DNA of 51,224 nucleotides, taken from NCBI GenBank assembly GCA_964448055.1, contig CAYUVB010000007.1:1-51224 (forward strand), in the 5' to 3' direction. This DNA is from WANQ01 sp964448055. GTDB taxonomy: Archaea > Thermoproteota > Thermoprotei_A > Sulfolobales > WANQ01. This document shows, piece by piece, positions 8,227-17,143 of this stretch. The position numbers and the translations under genes are program-made. The notes below the pieces were generated by a model that worked only from the letters and a program-made list of their open reading frames with translations, did no database searches and was not told the origin of the DNA. Each line of letters opens with the position of its first letter. The stretch's first letter is position 1.

Positions 8227-9108
8227 ATGATTAGCCGCCTCGATATCCTCCGTGGATTAAGGAGACTTCACTGGCTTAGGCAGAGAGACCCTGTCGAACT
8301 AGGTCTACGGGGATGGAGTTGGGATAATCCTCCTTTACGTCCTCGAGCGTATTTTGGTCTTGGTGTTTCTGAGGTAGCTTATCGTTATTGTGAAACAGCT
8401 CGCGATGTATTCCTACGTAGGGTTAGGAGACTTGAGTTTAAACCCTCTCCCCAGATGAGGATTGGCTCAATAGTACATTCAGTGTTCCATGCTGCTGCAT
8501 GGGATGTGAGAAGACTATTAGTTAACGGTCTTGATTCATGGAGGGTTTATGAAGAGCTTGCGGGAAAGGCTAGGGAGAGATTAGCTGAGCTAATTGGTGG
8601 GGATGGTGTTAGCTGGGCTGTATCATTCTATAAGTACCTGGTACTAGGGTGGGCTAGTGAGGCTGCACGTGTAGAAGCACTTTATGGTGGGGAGGCGGTT
8701 ACATGGCTTCCATGGTTTACCGAGGTAAGAGTTGATGGTAGTAGCTTGGGTTTATCAAATAATCTAAGGGTTGACGCATTAGCTGAGGGAGGAGTCGTAG
8801 TCGAGGTAAAGTATGGTAAGCCACTAGACTTCCATAAGACAGGGCTAGCTGGTTATGCTCTTGCTATTGGATCTCAGCTAGAAGTACCAGTAGACTATGG
8901 AATACTAGTATACGTTAACGGGATACCAGAAGGTAAGCCTAGGATAAGCTACGAGTACGTCTACATAGATAACCATCTTAGACACGAGTTTCTAGAAAAA
9001 CGCGATGAGATAATAGACATGCTTGAAACCCAGCGTGAACCACCTAGACAACCTAGCTGTCCCAAGACGTGTCCATTCTACGAGTACTGCTGGGGTGCAT
9101 GTAGTTGA
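8227..9108 (+). CDS. csa1: Csa1, Cas4-family exonuclease subunit of type I-A adaptation
   Basis: The protein has 293 residues, the size of Csa1 (the I-A-specific Cas4 homologue). It has the RecB-nuclease core, with an aspartate in NNLRVDALAEGG followed by EVKYGKP carrying the catalytic Glu and Lys. The C-terminal cysteine cluster CPKTCPFYEYCWGAC (Cys278, 282, 288, 292) binds an Fe-S cluster together with an upstream cysteine (RYCETARD). Csa1 works with Cas1, Cas2 and Cas4 in trimming and orienting prespacers. It is the first gene of a tight four-gene plus-strand operon. Its stop overlaps the cas1 start codon (TTGA). Confidence 0.92.
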   Translation: MISRLDILRGLRRLHWLRQRDPVELGLRGWSWDNPPLRPRAYFGLGVSEVAYRYCETARDVFLRRVRRLEFKPSPQMRIGSIVHSVFHAAAWDVRRLLVNGLDSWRVYEELAGKARERLAELIGGDGVSWAVSFYKYLVLGWASEAARVEALYGGEAVTWLPWFTEVRVDGSSLGLSNNLRVDALAEGGVVVEVKYGKPLDFHKTGLAGYALAIGSQLEVPVDYGILVYVNGIPEGKPRISYEYVYIDNHLRHEFLEKRDEIIDMLETQREPPRQPSCPKTCPFYEYCWGACS

Positions 9109-10097
9109 AGACAATGATTATTTCAGGGTATGGGGTAAAAATAGGAGTAGAGAAAGGTATACTAGTAGTTAAGGACAAGAATAGCGTTGAGAAAATTAGT
9201 ATTGGGGATTTGGATCAAGTAATAATAGCAACTAGTGGTGTAAGCATAACTTCCAAGGCCATTAGAGTACTACTAAGACATGGCGTTGACGTTGTATTCC
9301 TTGACTCCCGTGGACTACCTGCTGGAAGGCTATGGCTACCATATCTTACTAAGACAACTCTCACTCGTAGAGCACAATACGAAGCCTATGTCAACGGCTT
9401 CGGGTTAACCATAGCTAAAGCCATAGTACAAGCTAAGCTAATGAACCAGGCAGGACTACTTAGAAGACTAGCAAGGAATACTGGAGACAGCGAGCTTAGA
9501 GAAGAATCCTATAGAGTCGAATCACGTCTCTCTAAGATAGAAGAAGTTGGTGGGAGCCTAGTTGAAGCACGGGATAAGCTAAGAGAAATAGAAGCACACG
9601 CGGCAAGAGCGTACTGGAGCTGTCTTGCAACAATACTTCCAAGAGACATAGGCTTTAATGGAAGAGACTATGAGTCAAGCGATGCATTCAATATCTCCTT
9701 GAACTATCTCTATGCGGTAGCGTATACAGAGGCTTGGAGGGAACTAGTACTAGCAGGCCTTGACCCGTTTGCAGGATACCTACACGTTGATCGTAGTGGT
9801 AGACCCTCACTAGTATACGATTATATTGAAATGTTTCGTGCAAGCCTAGTAGACTACATGCTCATAAAACTATATACGAATACCACATGGAGGCCAAGGA
9901 TAAGCGATGGATTATTAGACCATGAAAGCAGGGCTAGACTACTCAAAGAATTCTACCTAAACCTTGAGAGAAAGGTTAAGCCACGTAAGAAAAACCAGTC
10001 AATGACCCTTAGACAAGCTCTTAGACACTATGCTTACAGGCTAGCTGATTCACTAAGAGAACGCCAGCCCTATGAAGGATTCGTAGAAAAATGGTGA
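9105..10097 (+). CDS. cas1: CRISPR integrase Cas1
   Basis: This 330-residue Cas1 has the N-terminal beta domain (MIISGYGVKIGVEKG, DLDQVIIATSGVSITS, VDVVFLDSRG) and a helical C-terminal domain. Its metal site consists of Glu163 (EIEAHAARAYW), His227 (GYLHVDRSGRPS) and Asp239/Glu242 (VYDYIEMFR). It forms the integrase complex with Cas2 that inserts new spacers at the leader end of the array. The TTG at 9105 overlaps the csa1 stop. An ATG three codons later is an equally good start. The catalytic residues are all present, so the enzyme should be active. A 14-base stretch of this gene (9254-9267) is shared with a triplicated spacer. Confidence 0.97.
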   Translation: MKTMIISGYGVKIGVEKGILVVKDKNSVEKISIGDLDQVIIATSGVSITSKAIRVLLRHGVDVVFLDSRGLPAGRLWLPYLTKTTLTRRAQYEAYVNGFGLTIAKAIVQAKLMNQAGLLRRLARNTGDSELREESYRVESRLSKIEEVGGSLVEARDKLREIEAHAARAYWSCLATILPRDIGFNGRDYESSDAFNISLNYLYAVAYTEAWRELVLAGLDPFAGYLHVDRSGRPSLVYDYIEMFRASLVDYMLIKLYTNTTWRPRISDGLLDHESRARLLKEFYLNLERKVKPRKKNQSMTLRQALRHYAYRLADSLRERQPYEGFVEKW

Positions 10098-10104
10098 TCA
10101 AGCT

Positions 10105-10395
10105 ATGACTAGGTACATAGTAGTCTATGATGTAAGCGATGATAAAGCTAGAGCTAAACTAGCAGAACTCCTACAAAAGAAGGGGTTAACTAGAATACAG
10201 AGAAGCGCATTTGTAGGAGAACTTAGTAAAACTGAGCTAAAAGATCTATTGAGGAAGGCTAGACAATTAATTGATGAGGTGAACGATGTCCTCCACATAA
10301 TACCCATATGTCGTTATGATTGGAGTAAGAGAATCATAATAGGAAGACCGCTTAATGAGAGAGGTAGAAGAGTTGAAGGCATATTATTTGTATAA
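10105..10395 (+). CDS. cas2: CRISPR adaptation protein Cas2
   Basis: This 96-residue ferredoxin-fold protein has the hallmark start YIVVYDVSDDKAR, with the conserved Asp9, a central RIQRSAFVGEL strand and an IPICRYDW segment. Two Cas2 molecules bridge two Cas1 dimers in the spacer integrase. It begins seven bases after the cas1 stop and its end overlaps the cas4 reading frame by about 40 bases, as expected for a co-translated operon. Confidence 0.96.
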   Translation: MTRYIVVYDVSDDKARAKLAELLQKKGLTRIQRSAFVGELSKTELKDLLRKARQLIDEVNDVLHIIPICRYDWSKRIIIGRPLNERGRRVEGILFV

Positions 10396-10945
10396 GCACT
10401 ACGTTACTCCATGGGATGTTAAACAGTATGTTTACTGCCCCATGATACCATGGATAGTATATCATCTAGGAATAAATGAGCCTCCAACAGAGAGCATGGT
10501 AATGGGCGGAGAAGTAGACGCATCATATAAGGAGAAGATTGCGGAGAAACTACGATTACCTAAGCCTTGGAGAATAGAAGTAGAACTAGAAGACAACGAG
10601 CTAGGACTCCATGGTAAAGTTGACATTATAGCAGGACATAGAAAATTGATAGTAGTAGAGGTTAAGCGCTATAAAAGAATAAGCGTAGAACATTATCAAG
10701 CACAATTGCTGGTATATGCATTACTTGTAGCTAAAAAGCTAGGACCAGTGGGAAAAGCCATACTCGTATACGGGGATAAAGTACTAGAATACTCTATAAC
10801 TAATGCAGATATACTATTAGCTAGAAAACTAGTTGAGAAAACCAGAAGAATAATAGATAATGATAAACCGCCAATAGTTAATCAGAATCAAAGAAAATGT
10901 AACATATGTTGGTATAGGCGGTACTGTCCATTCTACAATACATAG
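10355..10945 (+). CDS. cas4: CRISPR-associated exonuclease Cas4
   Basis: The 196-residue Cas4 contains the N-terminal cysteine (VYCPMIPW, Cys28), the RecB-like motifs (GKVDIIAGHRKLIVVEVKRYKR and the later QAQLLVYALLV), and a C-terminal CxxCx5C cluster (Cys182, 185, 191). This gives four cysteines for a [4Fe-4S] centre. Cas4 trims prespacers and checks the PAM before Cas1-Cas2 integration. The first ATG overlaps cas2 by 41 bases. A TTG at 10373 would shorten that overlap. Two Cas4-family proteins in one operon (this one and Csa1) are normal for type I-A. A T6 run follows the stop directly. Confidence 0.94.
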   Translation: MREVEELKAYYLYKHYVTPWDVKQYVYCPMIPWIVYHLGINEPPTESMVMGGEVDASYKEKIAEKLRLPKPWRIEVELEDNELGLHGKVDIIAGHRKLIVVEVKRYKRISVEHYQAQLLVYALLVAKKLGPVGKAILVYGDKVLEYSITNADILLARKLVEKTRRIIDNDKPPIVNQNQRKCNICWYRRYCPFYNT

Positions 10946-10951
10946 TTTTTT
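10946..10951 (+). terminator. T-run after the adaptation operon
   Basis: Six T residues begin immediately after the cas4 stop, with no further gene on this strand until 12.76 kb. Oligo-U tracts terminate archaeal transcription without a hairpin. Confidence 0.4.
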
Positions 10952-11157
10952 ACAACACGGATATAATAGGAAACAGATTTCAAGGGTATACAAATAGATT
11001 GGAGTATTATCGGAGAATTTAGTGGATAATTTATAGAAGAACTTTATGGTTAAGAATTGAGTTTGAGCTTAAAAGAACTAGCTATTAAAATAGTTAATGC
11101 ATTGATGTGAAGCTGTACTTTAACAGTATTCGTAATTCTTTTAAAATAATTCACACA

Positions 11158-12570
11158 TTATTTAGCTTCCTCTCTGCTAGCTATGATGGCTTGTACTTTT
11201 CTTCTTAGTGCTTCTATTGTGTGTTCTAGTTCGGTATCTGATATGATTACTGGTTTTCTGATGTGTGGGGCTTTTACGGCTTTTATGTTTATACGTCCTT
11301 TCTTTTCATCTAATGTTGTTTCGAGTACTATGTCGCTCATTGTGAAGATCACTGATGGTATTTCGTGTTGAGCTTCGCTTACCCAGTATATTCTAAAGGT
11401 CGTAATCCCTAGTTTCTTGTCTACTCGTGAATAGAGGGCTATTAGCTTGTTAACCTCATGGATGTTATAGAATTCTGCTATTTTCTCGTATCCTGCTACG
11501 ATAAGTACGTCCAGGTTTTCAGGTTTACTTATCCATTCCTTGGTTACACGATATGTTGTCTCCTCTAACTGGGTTGGATCAGCATCAATTATTGTAAGTT
11601 TATTGCGTATAAGATCGCTTAGTAGTTTGACATTATAGTCTACTCTACAACCTTTAGGGCCATAACATATGATTCCTATGTTAATGTTGTTCAATAGGGC
11701 TTCGATGCCTAGTTTGAGCATTAAGCAGTTGTGGAGTATCGTAGGCGCTGTAGCTGGTTGTTTAATGATCACACCTATTTGTGTACCAGGTATAAGTTCT
11801 TCACCGAATAGTTTCTTCAGAGGTTCTTCACTCATATGTATTATTTTTCTTTTCTTTCGTGTATTCTCCGCTAATTTCTCACTAACCAGATTTATAGGTA
11901 TAATGCCTTCACGAGTTATCATAAAGTATATTGGGAATGATGGTGTATGTCTTGCCCTAAACTTTGTTATCCTGAAATACCTCGAGAAAGGAAACATACG
12001 CTTAAAGTCATAATAGAACTCTATAACAACGTCTGCTAAGTACTCAAGTACTGAAACTATAGGGTCTTCCTCTACTAGCTTATCAGCTACAAGAATCATT
12101 AACACATTCTGAGCCGATGAAACTATTCTATAAACTACTGTATGAAGCCATGCTCTCATTCTTGAATATGTTCCTAATACTTTAAGTACAGGCGTTATAC
12201 TATCTATAACTATAATATCGAATCCTTCTTCAATACCCTCTACTATCTTACTAGTTAAAATATCTATTATATCCTCATCGCCTGGTGTTAGGAATTCAAG
12301 TACTTTAATTCTATCCTTATATTTATCGAAATCACATCCAATACTCTTAGCAATTATTCTAAGCTTCTCTGATCCCTCATTAGTTGTTATATAGAGAACC
12401 TTGGATCCCTGTTCAACAACATTTCTATATACTGTTTGTATTGTGAAGGAAGTCTTACCTGTACCAGGAGAACCCTTAAATACTAATACATAGTTAGATG
12501 GTATACTGCCTAATACTTCATCTAATTCGCGTAGCCCAAATAACTTGCTATTAGTGTAGGACTCGGCCAT
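11158..12570 (-). CDS. KaiC/RadA-like RecA-fold ATPase
   Basis: The 470-residue protein starts with a KaiC-type RecA domain: FGLRELDEVLGSIPSNYVLV, Walker A GSPGTGKTS (about residues 34-42), then ITTNEGSEKLR and Walker B DIIVIDSITPVLKVL. The second half resembles a degenerate RecA core (IGIICYGPKGCRV, then LTIIDADPTQLEETTYRVTKEW and LDVLIVAGYEKIAEF) without a clear P-loop. Archaeal KaiC-like ATPases of this kind are mostly uncharacterised; some act in signalling or regulate motility. The gene is a single unit between the cas operon, which converges on it, and the divergent ADP-ribosylglycohydrolase. Confidence 0.8.
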   Translation of the reverse strand: MAESYTNSKLFGLRELDEVLGSIPSNYVLVFKGSPGTGKTSFTIQTVYRNVVEQGSKVLYITTNEGSEKLRIIAKSIGCDFDKYKDRIKVLEFLTPGDEDIIDILTSKIVEGIEEGFDIIVIDSITPVLKVLGTYSRMRAWLHTVVYRIVSSAQNVLMILVADKLVEEDPIVSVLEYLADVVIEFYYDFKRMFPFSRYFRITKFRARHTPSFPIYFMITREGIIPINLVSEKLAENTRKKRKIIHMSEEPLKKLFGEELIPGTQIGVIIKQPATAPTILHNCLMLKLGIEALLNNINIGIICYGPKGCRVDYNVKLLSDLIRNKLTIIDADPTQLEETTYRVTKEWISKPENLDVLIVAGYEKIAEFYNIHEVNKLIALYSRVDKKLGITTFRIYWVSEAQHEIPSVIFTMSDIVLETTLDEKKGRINIKAVKAPHIRKPVIISDTELEHTIEALRRKVQAIIASREEAK

Positions 12571-12590
12571 ATATACCCCTTAGTATACCT

Positions 12591-12600
12591 CTTTTATAGT
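12591..12600 (-). promoter_or_regulatory. TATA box of the KaiC-like gene
   Basis: On the minus strand ACTATAAAAG is centred about 25 bases upstream of the ATG. This would put the transcript start at or very near the start codon, giving a leaderless or nearly leaderless mRNA. Confidence 0.45.
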
Positions 12601-12764
12601 TCACCACATATAGTAGACGTCTTGCAAGTTAAAATATGTTTAAATCTAGCTGAAGAAACTAGACATCAGTAGATTATTCTTAGTCTATTATAATTACTCA
12701 TAGATGTTGCAGTCAGTGTATGGACTTACTAATTTTCGTATAACACTATATTTTATGGGGATAA

Positions 12765-13700
12765 ATTATTGCTAGGAATGATTTAGATCATATATTAGGG
12801 CTTATTGTTGGAGTAGTACTGGGCGATGTTTATGGTTATTTGTATCAAGGCATAGAGCCTAGCAGTAAATGGCTTAATCCAGGAGATGTATGTTTTGATT
12901 GTTACATGGGATGTGATGGTAAATGTTGCTATAGTGATGATACCGAGATGACCGTATTGCTTATGGAATCTATGCTAGAATGTAATGGGTTTAATGAGGA
13001 TTGTTTTGCAGATAAGCTAAGACATGAAGCTAGTATCCATGATTTTAGGAGAGGATATGGTTACACTATGAGTATTGTTGTGAGTATGTTAAGGAAAGGT
13101 ATTGATTGGAAGAAGGCTTCAAAGCAGATCTTCAATGGCCAAGGCTCTTATGGTAATGGTGCAGCCATACGTGTAGCACCAATAGCAATAGTAGCCAAGG
13201 ATGTAAGTGAAGTAATAGAGTTTGCTAGAAGACAAGCAACAATAACTCATAGTCACCCACTTGGAGTAGAAGGTGCAATACTGATAGCATTAGCCCAATA
13301 CCTAGTATTAAGGGAGAAAGTAGAGCCAGAGACCATAGTAGATAGACTACTAGAAGTACATAAATGGAGTGATGAATACAAACGAAGGTTAAAACTAGTA
13401 CCAGAACTAATTGATAAGGATCCCTACAAGGTAGCATATACTTTAGGAAATGATGCAGCAGCACATAGGAGTACAGTTACAGCAGTATACATATACGTTA
13501 AGGCTAGAGGAGACTTAGAGAAAACCATAACATATGCTATAAGCATAGGTGGAGATACAGATAGCATAGCATCAATGGCTACAAGCTTAACAGGAGCATA
13601 TATAGGATACAAGAATATACCACAGTATTTAGTAGACAAGGTAGAAGACATAGATAAAATAAAACAACTAGCCATTAGACTATACAATAACTTAAGATAA
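12765..13700 (+). CDS. ADP-ribosylglycohydrolase family protein, probable non-standard ATT start
   Basis: The protein belongs to the ARH/DraG family, which removes ADP-ribose from proteins or small molecules with two bound Mg2+ ions. The metal-binding SDDTEM segment, the internal GNGAAIRVAPIAIVAKD helix and the C-terminal GGDTDSIASM motif are present. The family's first motif (GxxxGDxxG) is also encoded, as GLIVGVVLGDVYG, but it lies upstream of the first usable start (TTG, 12840). In that frame, back to the TAA at 12762, there is no ATG, GTG or TTG codon. Only ATT codons (12765, 12768) follow a GGGG tract at 12757-12760. I therefore propose initiation at ATT. An indel in the assembly is the main alternative. 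A TTG start would remove the conserved metal/substrate loop. Confidence 0.75.
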   Translation: MIARNDLDHILGLIVGVVLGDVYGYLYQGIEPSSKWLNPGDVCFDCYMGCDGKCCYSDDTEMTVLLMESMLECNGFNEDCFADKLRHEASIHDFRRGYGYTMSIVVSMLRKGIDWKKASKQIFNGQGSYGNGAAIRVAPIAIVAKDVSEVIEFARRQATITHSHPLGVEGAILIALAQYLVLREKVEPETIVDRLLEVHKWSDEYKRRLKLVPELIDKDPYKVAYTLGNDAAAHRSTVTAVYIYVKARGDLEKTITYAISIGGDTDSIASMATSLTGAYIGYKNIPQYLVDKVEDIDKIKQLAIRLYNNLR

Positions 13701-13866
13701 GCTTCAATACGGCTTATCCTAGGTCTAGAAACTATTCTAAGTCAGCCCTATACATAATTATCCTTTCTTTTTAACTCCATGAATTGCTACTCTGAGGCCG
13801 AGAGTACGTTTTAACTATATATGTGATTTTACTGCTGAATTCTGTACTCAGTAGAAAAGAGGTAGT

Positions 13867-14819
13867 ATGTACATGGAGGAATACATTAAGGTTGAAGGTG
13901 TTAGTAAGATCTATGAGGTTAAAGGTGGTAAAGTAGTTGCGATCAATGATGTATCATTTACTGTGGCAAAGCCTGAGTTTATTGCTATTCTAGGACCGAA
14001 CGGTGCTGGTAAAACGACTCTACTAAACATTATTGCCACAGTGCTTCCGCCAAGTAAGGGTAAGGTATATGTTAAAGGTATTGATGCTTGGCGAGAACCC
14101 TGGAAAGTTAAGGAGTTCATTGGATTTGTCCCCCAGGAGTATGGTATCTATGAGAACCTTAACGTTGTCGAAACCTGCAACTAGCATGCGAGATCTATAA
14201 GATCCCTAGAGATGAAGCTAAAAGAAAAGTTAAGGAATTAATAGAGTTATTCGGTCTTGAGGAGCATAAGAAGAAGCTCGCAGGCAAATTATCTGGCGGG
14301 TTAAAGAGGCGGCTTTCAATCGCTATGTCACTTATACATGATCCAGAAGTACTGATACTTGATGAACCTACCACTGGTCTTGACCCTGGTATTAGGAGAG
14401 AACTAATTGAGTTTCTCAAAAACATGATTAGTAAAGGTAGAGTAATCTTAATGTCAACACATATTGCTAGTGAAGCAGAGCTTAGTGACCGTGTTATAAT
14501 AATGCATAGAGGGGAAATAATAACCGATGGCGATCCTGATGAACTTAAGAGGAGAACTGTGGGCTTAAAGACTGTTATTGAGTTGGACGTATACCCTTCG
14601 TCTAAGCTAGATGAAGTTGTAAAAACATTATCTACAAAATGGGTTACATCGAAGAGAGGCTCCAATGCTATAGTTATTGTTGAACGCTTTGAAAAGGAGG
14701 TTATAGAAATAATTGATACAGCTAAGTCTTGTAATGCAAAAGTTCTCGAGATTAGAGTTCGCCAACCCAGTCTTGATGACGTATTCTTAAAGTTGACAGG
14801 TTACGGGCTAGGTGGGTAA
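13867..14819 (+). pseudogene. ABC-2 transporter ATPase, single-base frameshift
   Basis: The first frame holds Walker A (GPNGAGKTT) and the Q-loop (GFVPQEYGIYENLNV) of a DrrA/CcmA-like exporter ATPase, then stops at 14184. The next frame, beginning within NLQLACEIYKIPRDEAKRK, carries the signature LSGGLKRRLSIA, Walker B (VLILDEPTTGLDPG), the H-loop region (MSTHIASEAE) and a normal C-terminal accessory domain. One extra A in the AAA at 14171-14173 would join them. All ATPase motifs are otherwise intact, which favours a recent lesion or a sequence error over old decay. Its stop lies just before the permease gene, which is also frameshifted. Substrate unknown. Confidence 0.85.
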
Positions 14820-14821
14820 TC

Positions 14822-16202
14822 ATGGGAATACTTAGATTAGCCTTATATGATGTAAAAATGTTGTTAAGATCCAAGGACATACTATTCTGGACCATAGCGT
14901 GGCCAATAATATGGATGCTCATGGCAGCATTTATCTTCGTACCACCTACCCCAGGACCAGTAACTCTATCCATAACATTAATAGACATGGACAATGGCTT
15001 CTCGGTCGAAGGACTAGCTAAACTAGGAATACCAGTTAATAATACAAGTATAAGTAAAGATGTAGGTAGTAAAGAGTCATCACTAATAATACCGCTAAAC
15101 TTTACTGAGAAGCTTATTAAAGCATTAGAAGATTACGCTAAGGAAAAGAACATAAAACTAAAATTAAATGTACTTAAGATCACAAGCGACAATGTAACAG
15201 AACACATCAGTAAAGGTAAAGAGTTCATTGAAGAAAAAGATGTTGATTTAGTCATAGTTATCCCACCTAACGCGAGTGAATGCTATACTATATGGGCCCC
15301 AGTACAATTAGGCATCCTGGTTAAGGCAAGTAGCCCTACAGAGGAATACATGAATATTGGTACTATCCTACAGCCAATAGTAAACATGAGCACAACTACA
15401 TCATTATATAGAATTAATAAAACATTAGAATACATAGAAGAATACTTTGAATCAATAGAAGGAGTTCAAGTAAAATTCGTAATGTACGGATTATATGGAA
15501 TAGCGTTTCCCCTAGTACCCCAAATAGAAACCGTGAAGCCCAAGACCGTAGAAGATAGATCTGGCATACTTGGTTGGTACGCCATTGGTGCATTAGGCTA
15601 TATAGCCATGTTATCATCGATGACTACTGCAGCAGGCTTCTTCGTGTATAAGAAGGAGAGTGGAACACTAAGAAGATTAATGGCATCACCACTAAGACTT
15701 AGAACACTTATAGCCATAGACCTTACATCAACACTAATATTTGAAGCTATATCAATGGTAATAGTAATATTAGCGGGACTAGCCTTAGGCGCAAGAATAA
15801 TACTAGATAGATATTACAAATCCATTACACATACTAGCAATAGCAGTTATCGCTATAGCAGTGCTTTTCGCTTACGGCATGGGATTATTGATTGCACCAT
15901 TCGCACGCTCAGCTAGAGGTGCTAGTGGTCTCGCAGTAGTGATATCACTTATACTAGTGTTTACCACTGGTATATGGTGGCCTCCCAAACAAATGCTAGT
16001 AGGACCACTAAGAGCATTTGCAGAAGTATTTCCACCATCAATAGCGTTTGACATCGTTAGAGACCTAGTAGTATGGCGGAGATCATTAGAATACATACTA
16101 CCAAAACTAGCAACGATGGGCTATGGATGCATAATACTATTAGTAATAATAATAGCACTATACTATAGAAGGCTTGAGAAGATAGCTTCTAAAATCATAT
16201 AA
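14822..16202 (+). pseudogene. ABC-2 type permease, frameshifted
   Basis: The N-terminal frame contains a first membrane helix (DILFWTIAWPIIWMLMAAFIF), a long extracellular region and the start of the C-terminal membrane bundle (IGALGYIAMLSSMTTAAGFFVYKKESGTLRRLMASPLRLRTL), typical of ABC-2 permeases. It goes out of frame near AAA 15818-15820. The remaining helices (IAIAVLFAYGMGLLIAPFARSARGASG, FTTGIWWPP) lie in another frame, read from about 15816 to 16202. Removing one A would fuse the two parts. It follows its ATPase by two bases, so the pair formed one exporter. Both subunits are broken at A runs. Confidence 0.8.
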
Positions 16203-16222
16203 TTGGGAGTACATCCCAACGC

Positions 16223-16630
16223 CTATGTAATGACAATAGTTTTTACACCAAGTCTTTCTGCTATTTCTGCTTGTCTTCTATCACTTGTAAGCAATTCACC
16301 GTACTTCAGTGCTTGTGCTATGTACAAAGCATCGTAGATAGTTATACTGTTTTCTATAGCTATGTCGAAGGCTTTATCAATATATTTTTCCTGAGCCTCT
16401 AAAACTATAATTCCTTCATCTACTAGCCTCTTAAGTTGACTATAAATGGTTGATGCTGTAGTTTTAGATATATACCTACGTATAACTGTATGTTTCCATA
16501 TAGCGTTTGAAACCTCCTTAACTAAATGATCAACAGAATACACAGGCTTTAACAAGTGCTTTTCAACTTCTTCCCAACCCTCCTCCCTTAACAAGTACTT
16601 TGCTAGTGCTGAAGAATCAATTACTATCAC
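16223..16630 (-). CDS. vapC: VapC-type PIN-domain toxin
   Basis: This 135-residue PIN ribonuclease shows the acidic Mg2+-binding set: Asp5 (IVIDSSALAKYL), Glu39 (VKEVSNAIW), Asp100 (IYDALYIAQA) and Asp117 (LLTSDRRQAE). VapC toxins cleave tRNA or rRNA when freed from their antitoxin. Its ATG overlaps the end of the vapB gene by 14 bases, so the pair is translated together from the antitoxin side. Confidence 0.92.
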   Translation of the reverse strand: MIVIDSSALAKYLLREEGWEEVEKHLLKPVYSVDHLVKEVSNAIWKHTVIRRYISKTTASTIYSQLKRLVDEGIIVLEAQEKYIDKAFDIAIENSITIYDALYIAQALKYGELLTSDRRQAEIAERLGVKTIVIT

Positions 16631-16847
16631 GATCCTCCCTCACATACGATGTTATAGTACCTCTTGGTACCTCTGGAAGATTCTCAATAACCCTCCTTAC
16701 CTCTCCTAGAACTTTCATCCTACGAGCTTCTTCTACACGCTTTTCAAGGAATCTCCTAATCTCTTCACTCCAATTAACATACTCCCTCAACATATCCATT
16801 TGCTCCTTAAGTTTACGAGGTATACGAACACTTATAACAACACTCAT
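16617..16847 (-). CDS. vapB: VapB-type antitoxin (ribbon-helix-helix)
   Basis: The 76-residue protein begins with a ribbon-helix-helix motif (VVISVRIPRKLKEQMDMLREYVNWSEEIRRFLEKRV) for operator DNA binding and ends with a charged tail (RGTITSYVREDRDSN) that would wrap around the PIN toxin. It lies directly upstream of vapC, with overlapping ends. Autoregulation of the pair through the RHH domain is the usual arrangement. Confidence 0.88.
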   Translation of the reverse strand: MSVVISVRIPRKLKEQMDMLREYVNWSEEIRRFLEKRVEEARRMKVLGEVRRVIENLPEVPRGTITSYVREDRDSN

Positions 16848-17143
16848 AATACTATACCAAATACTATTATTGTATTACTATCCCTAATAAAGTCTACGTA
16901 GTACTAGACAAATACATACGGGCTTTTGTATTACGGCAAGAACCTACTTTAAAGATAGCAAACAAAATATACCCGACGAATAATGGGCTGTCTGCAAACT
17001 ACTATCAAGAGATCTACTAGAAAGCTATGGGTCTAGGCCCTAATAGTATTAAAGCTAGCAGAAAATTAAGTATAGAACTAGATAAGGCTCTAGAAATCAT
17101 TCGTAGTAATCAATAATAACGTAGAGGGACACGTACCACGGTT
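16848..17143. other. Intergenic region with a possible gene remnant
   Basis: Nearly 300 bases lie upstream of vapB and the UPF0282 gene. An ATG-led frame at about 17027-17116 encodes some 29 residues ending KASRKLSIELDKALEIIRSNQ. This looks like the C-terminal helix of a small protein, but nothing intact precedes it. I treat it as a remnant or chance ORF. Confidence 0.3.
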
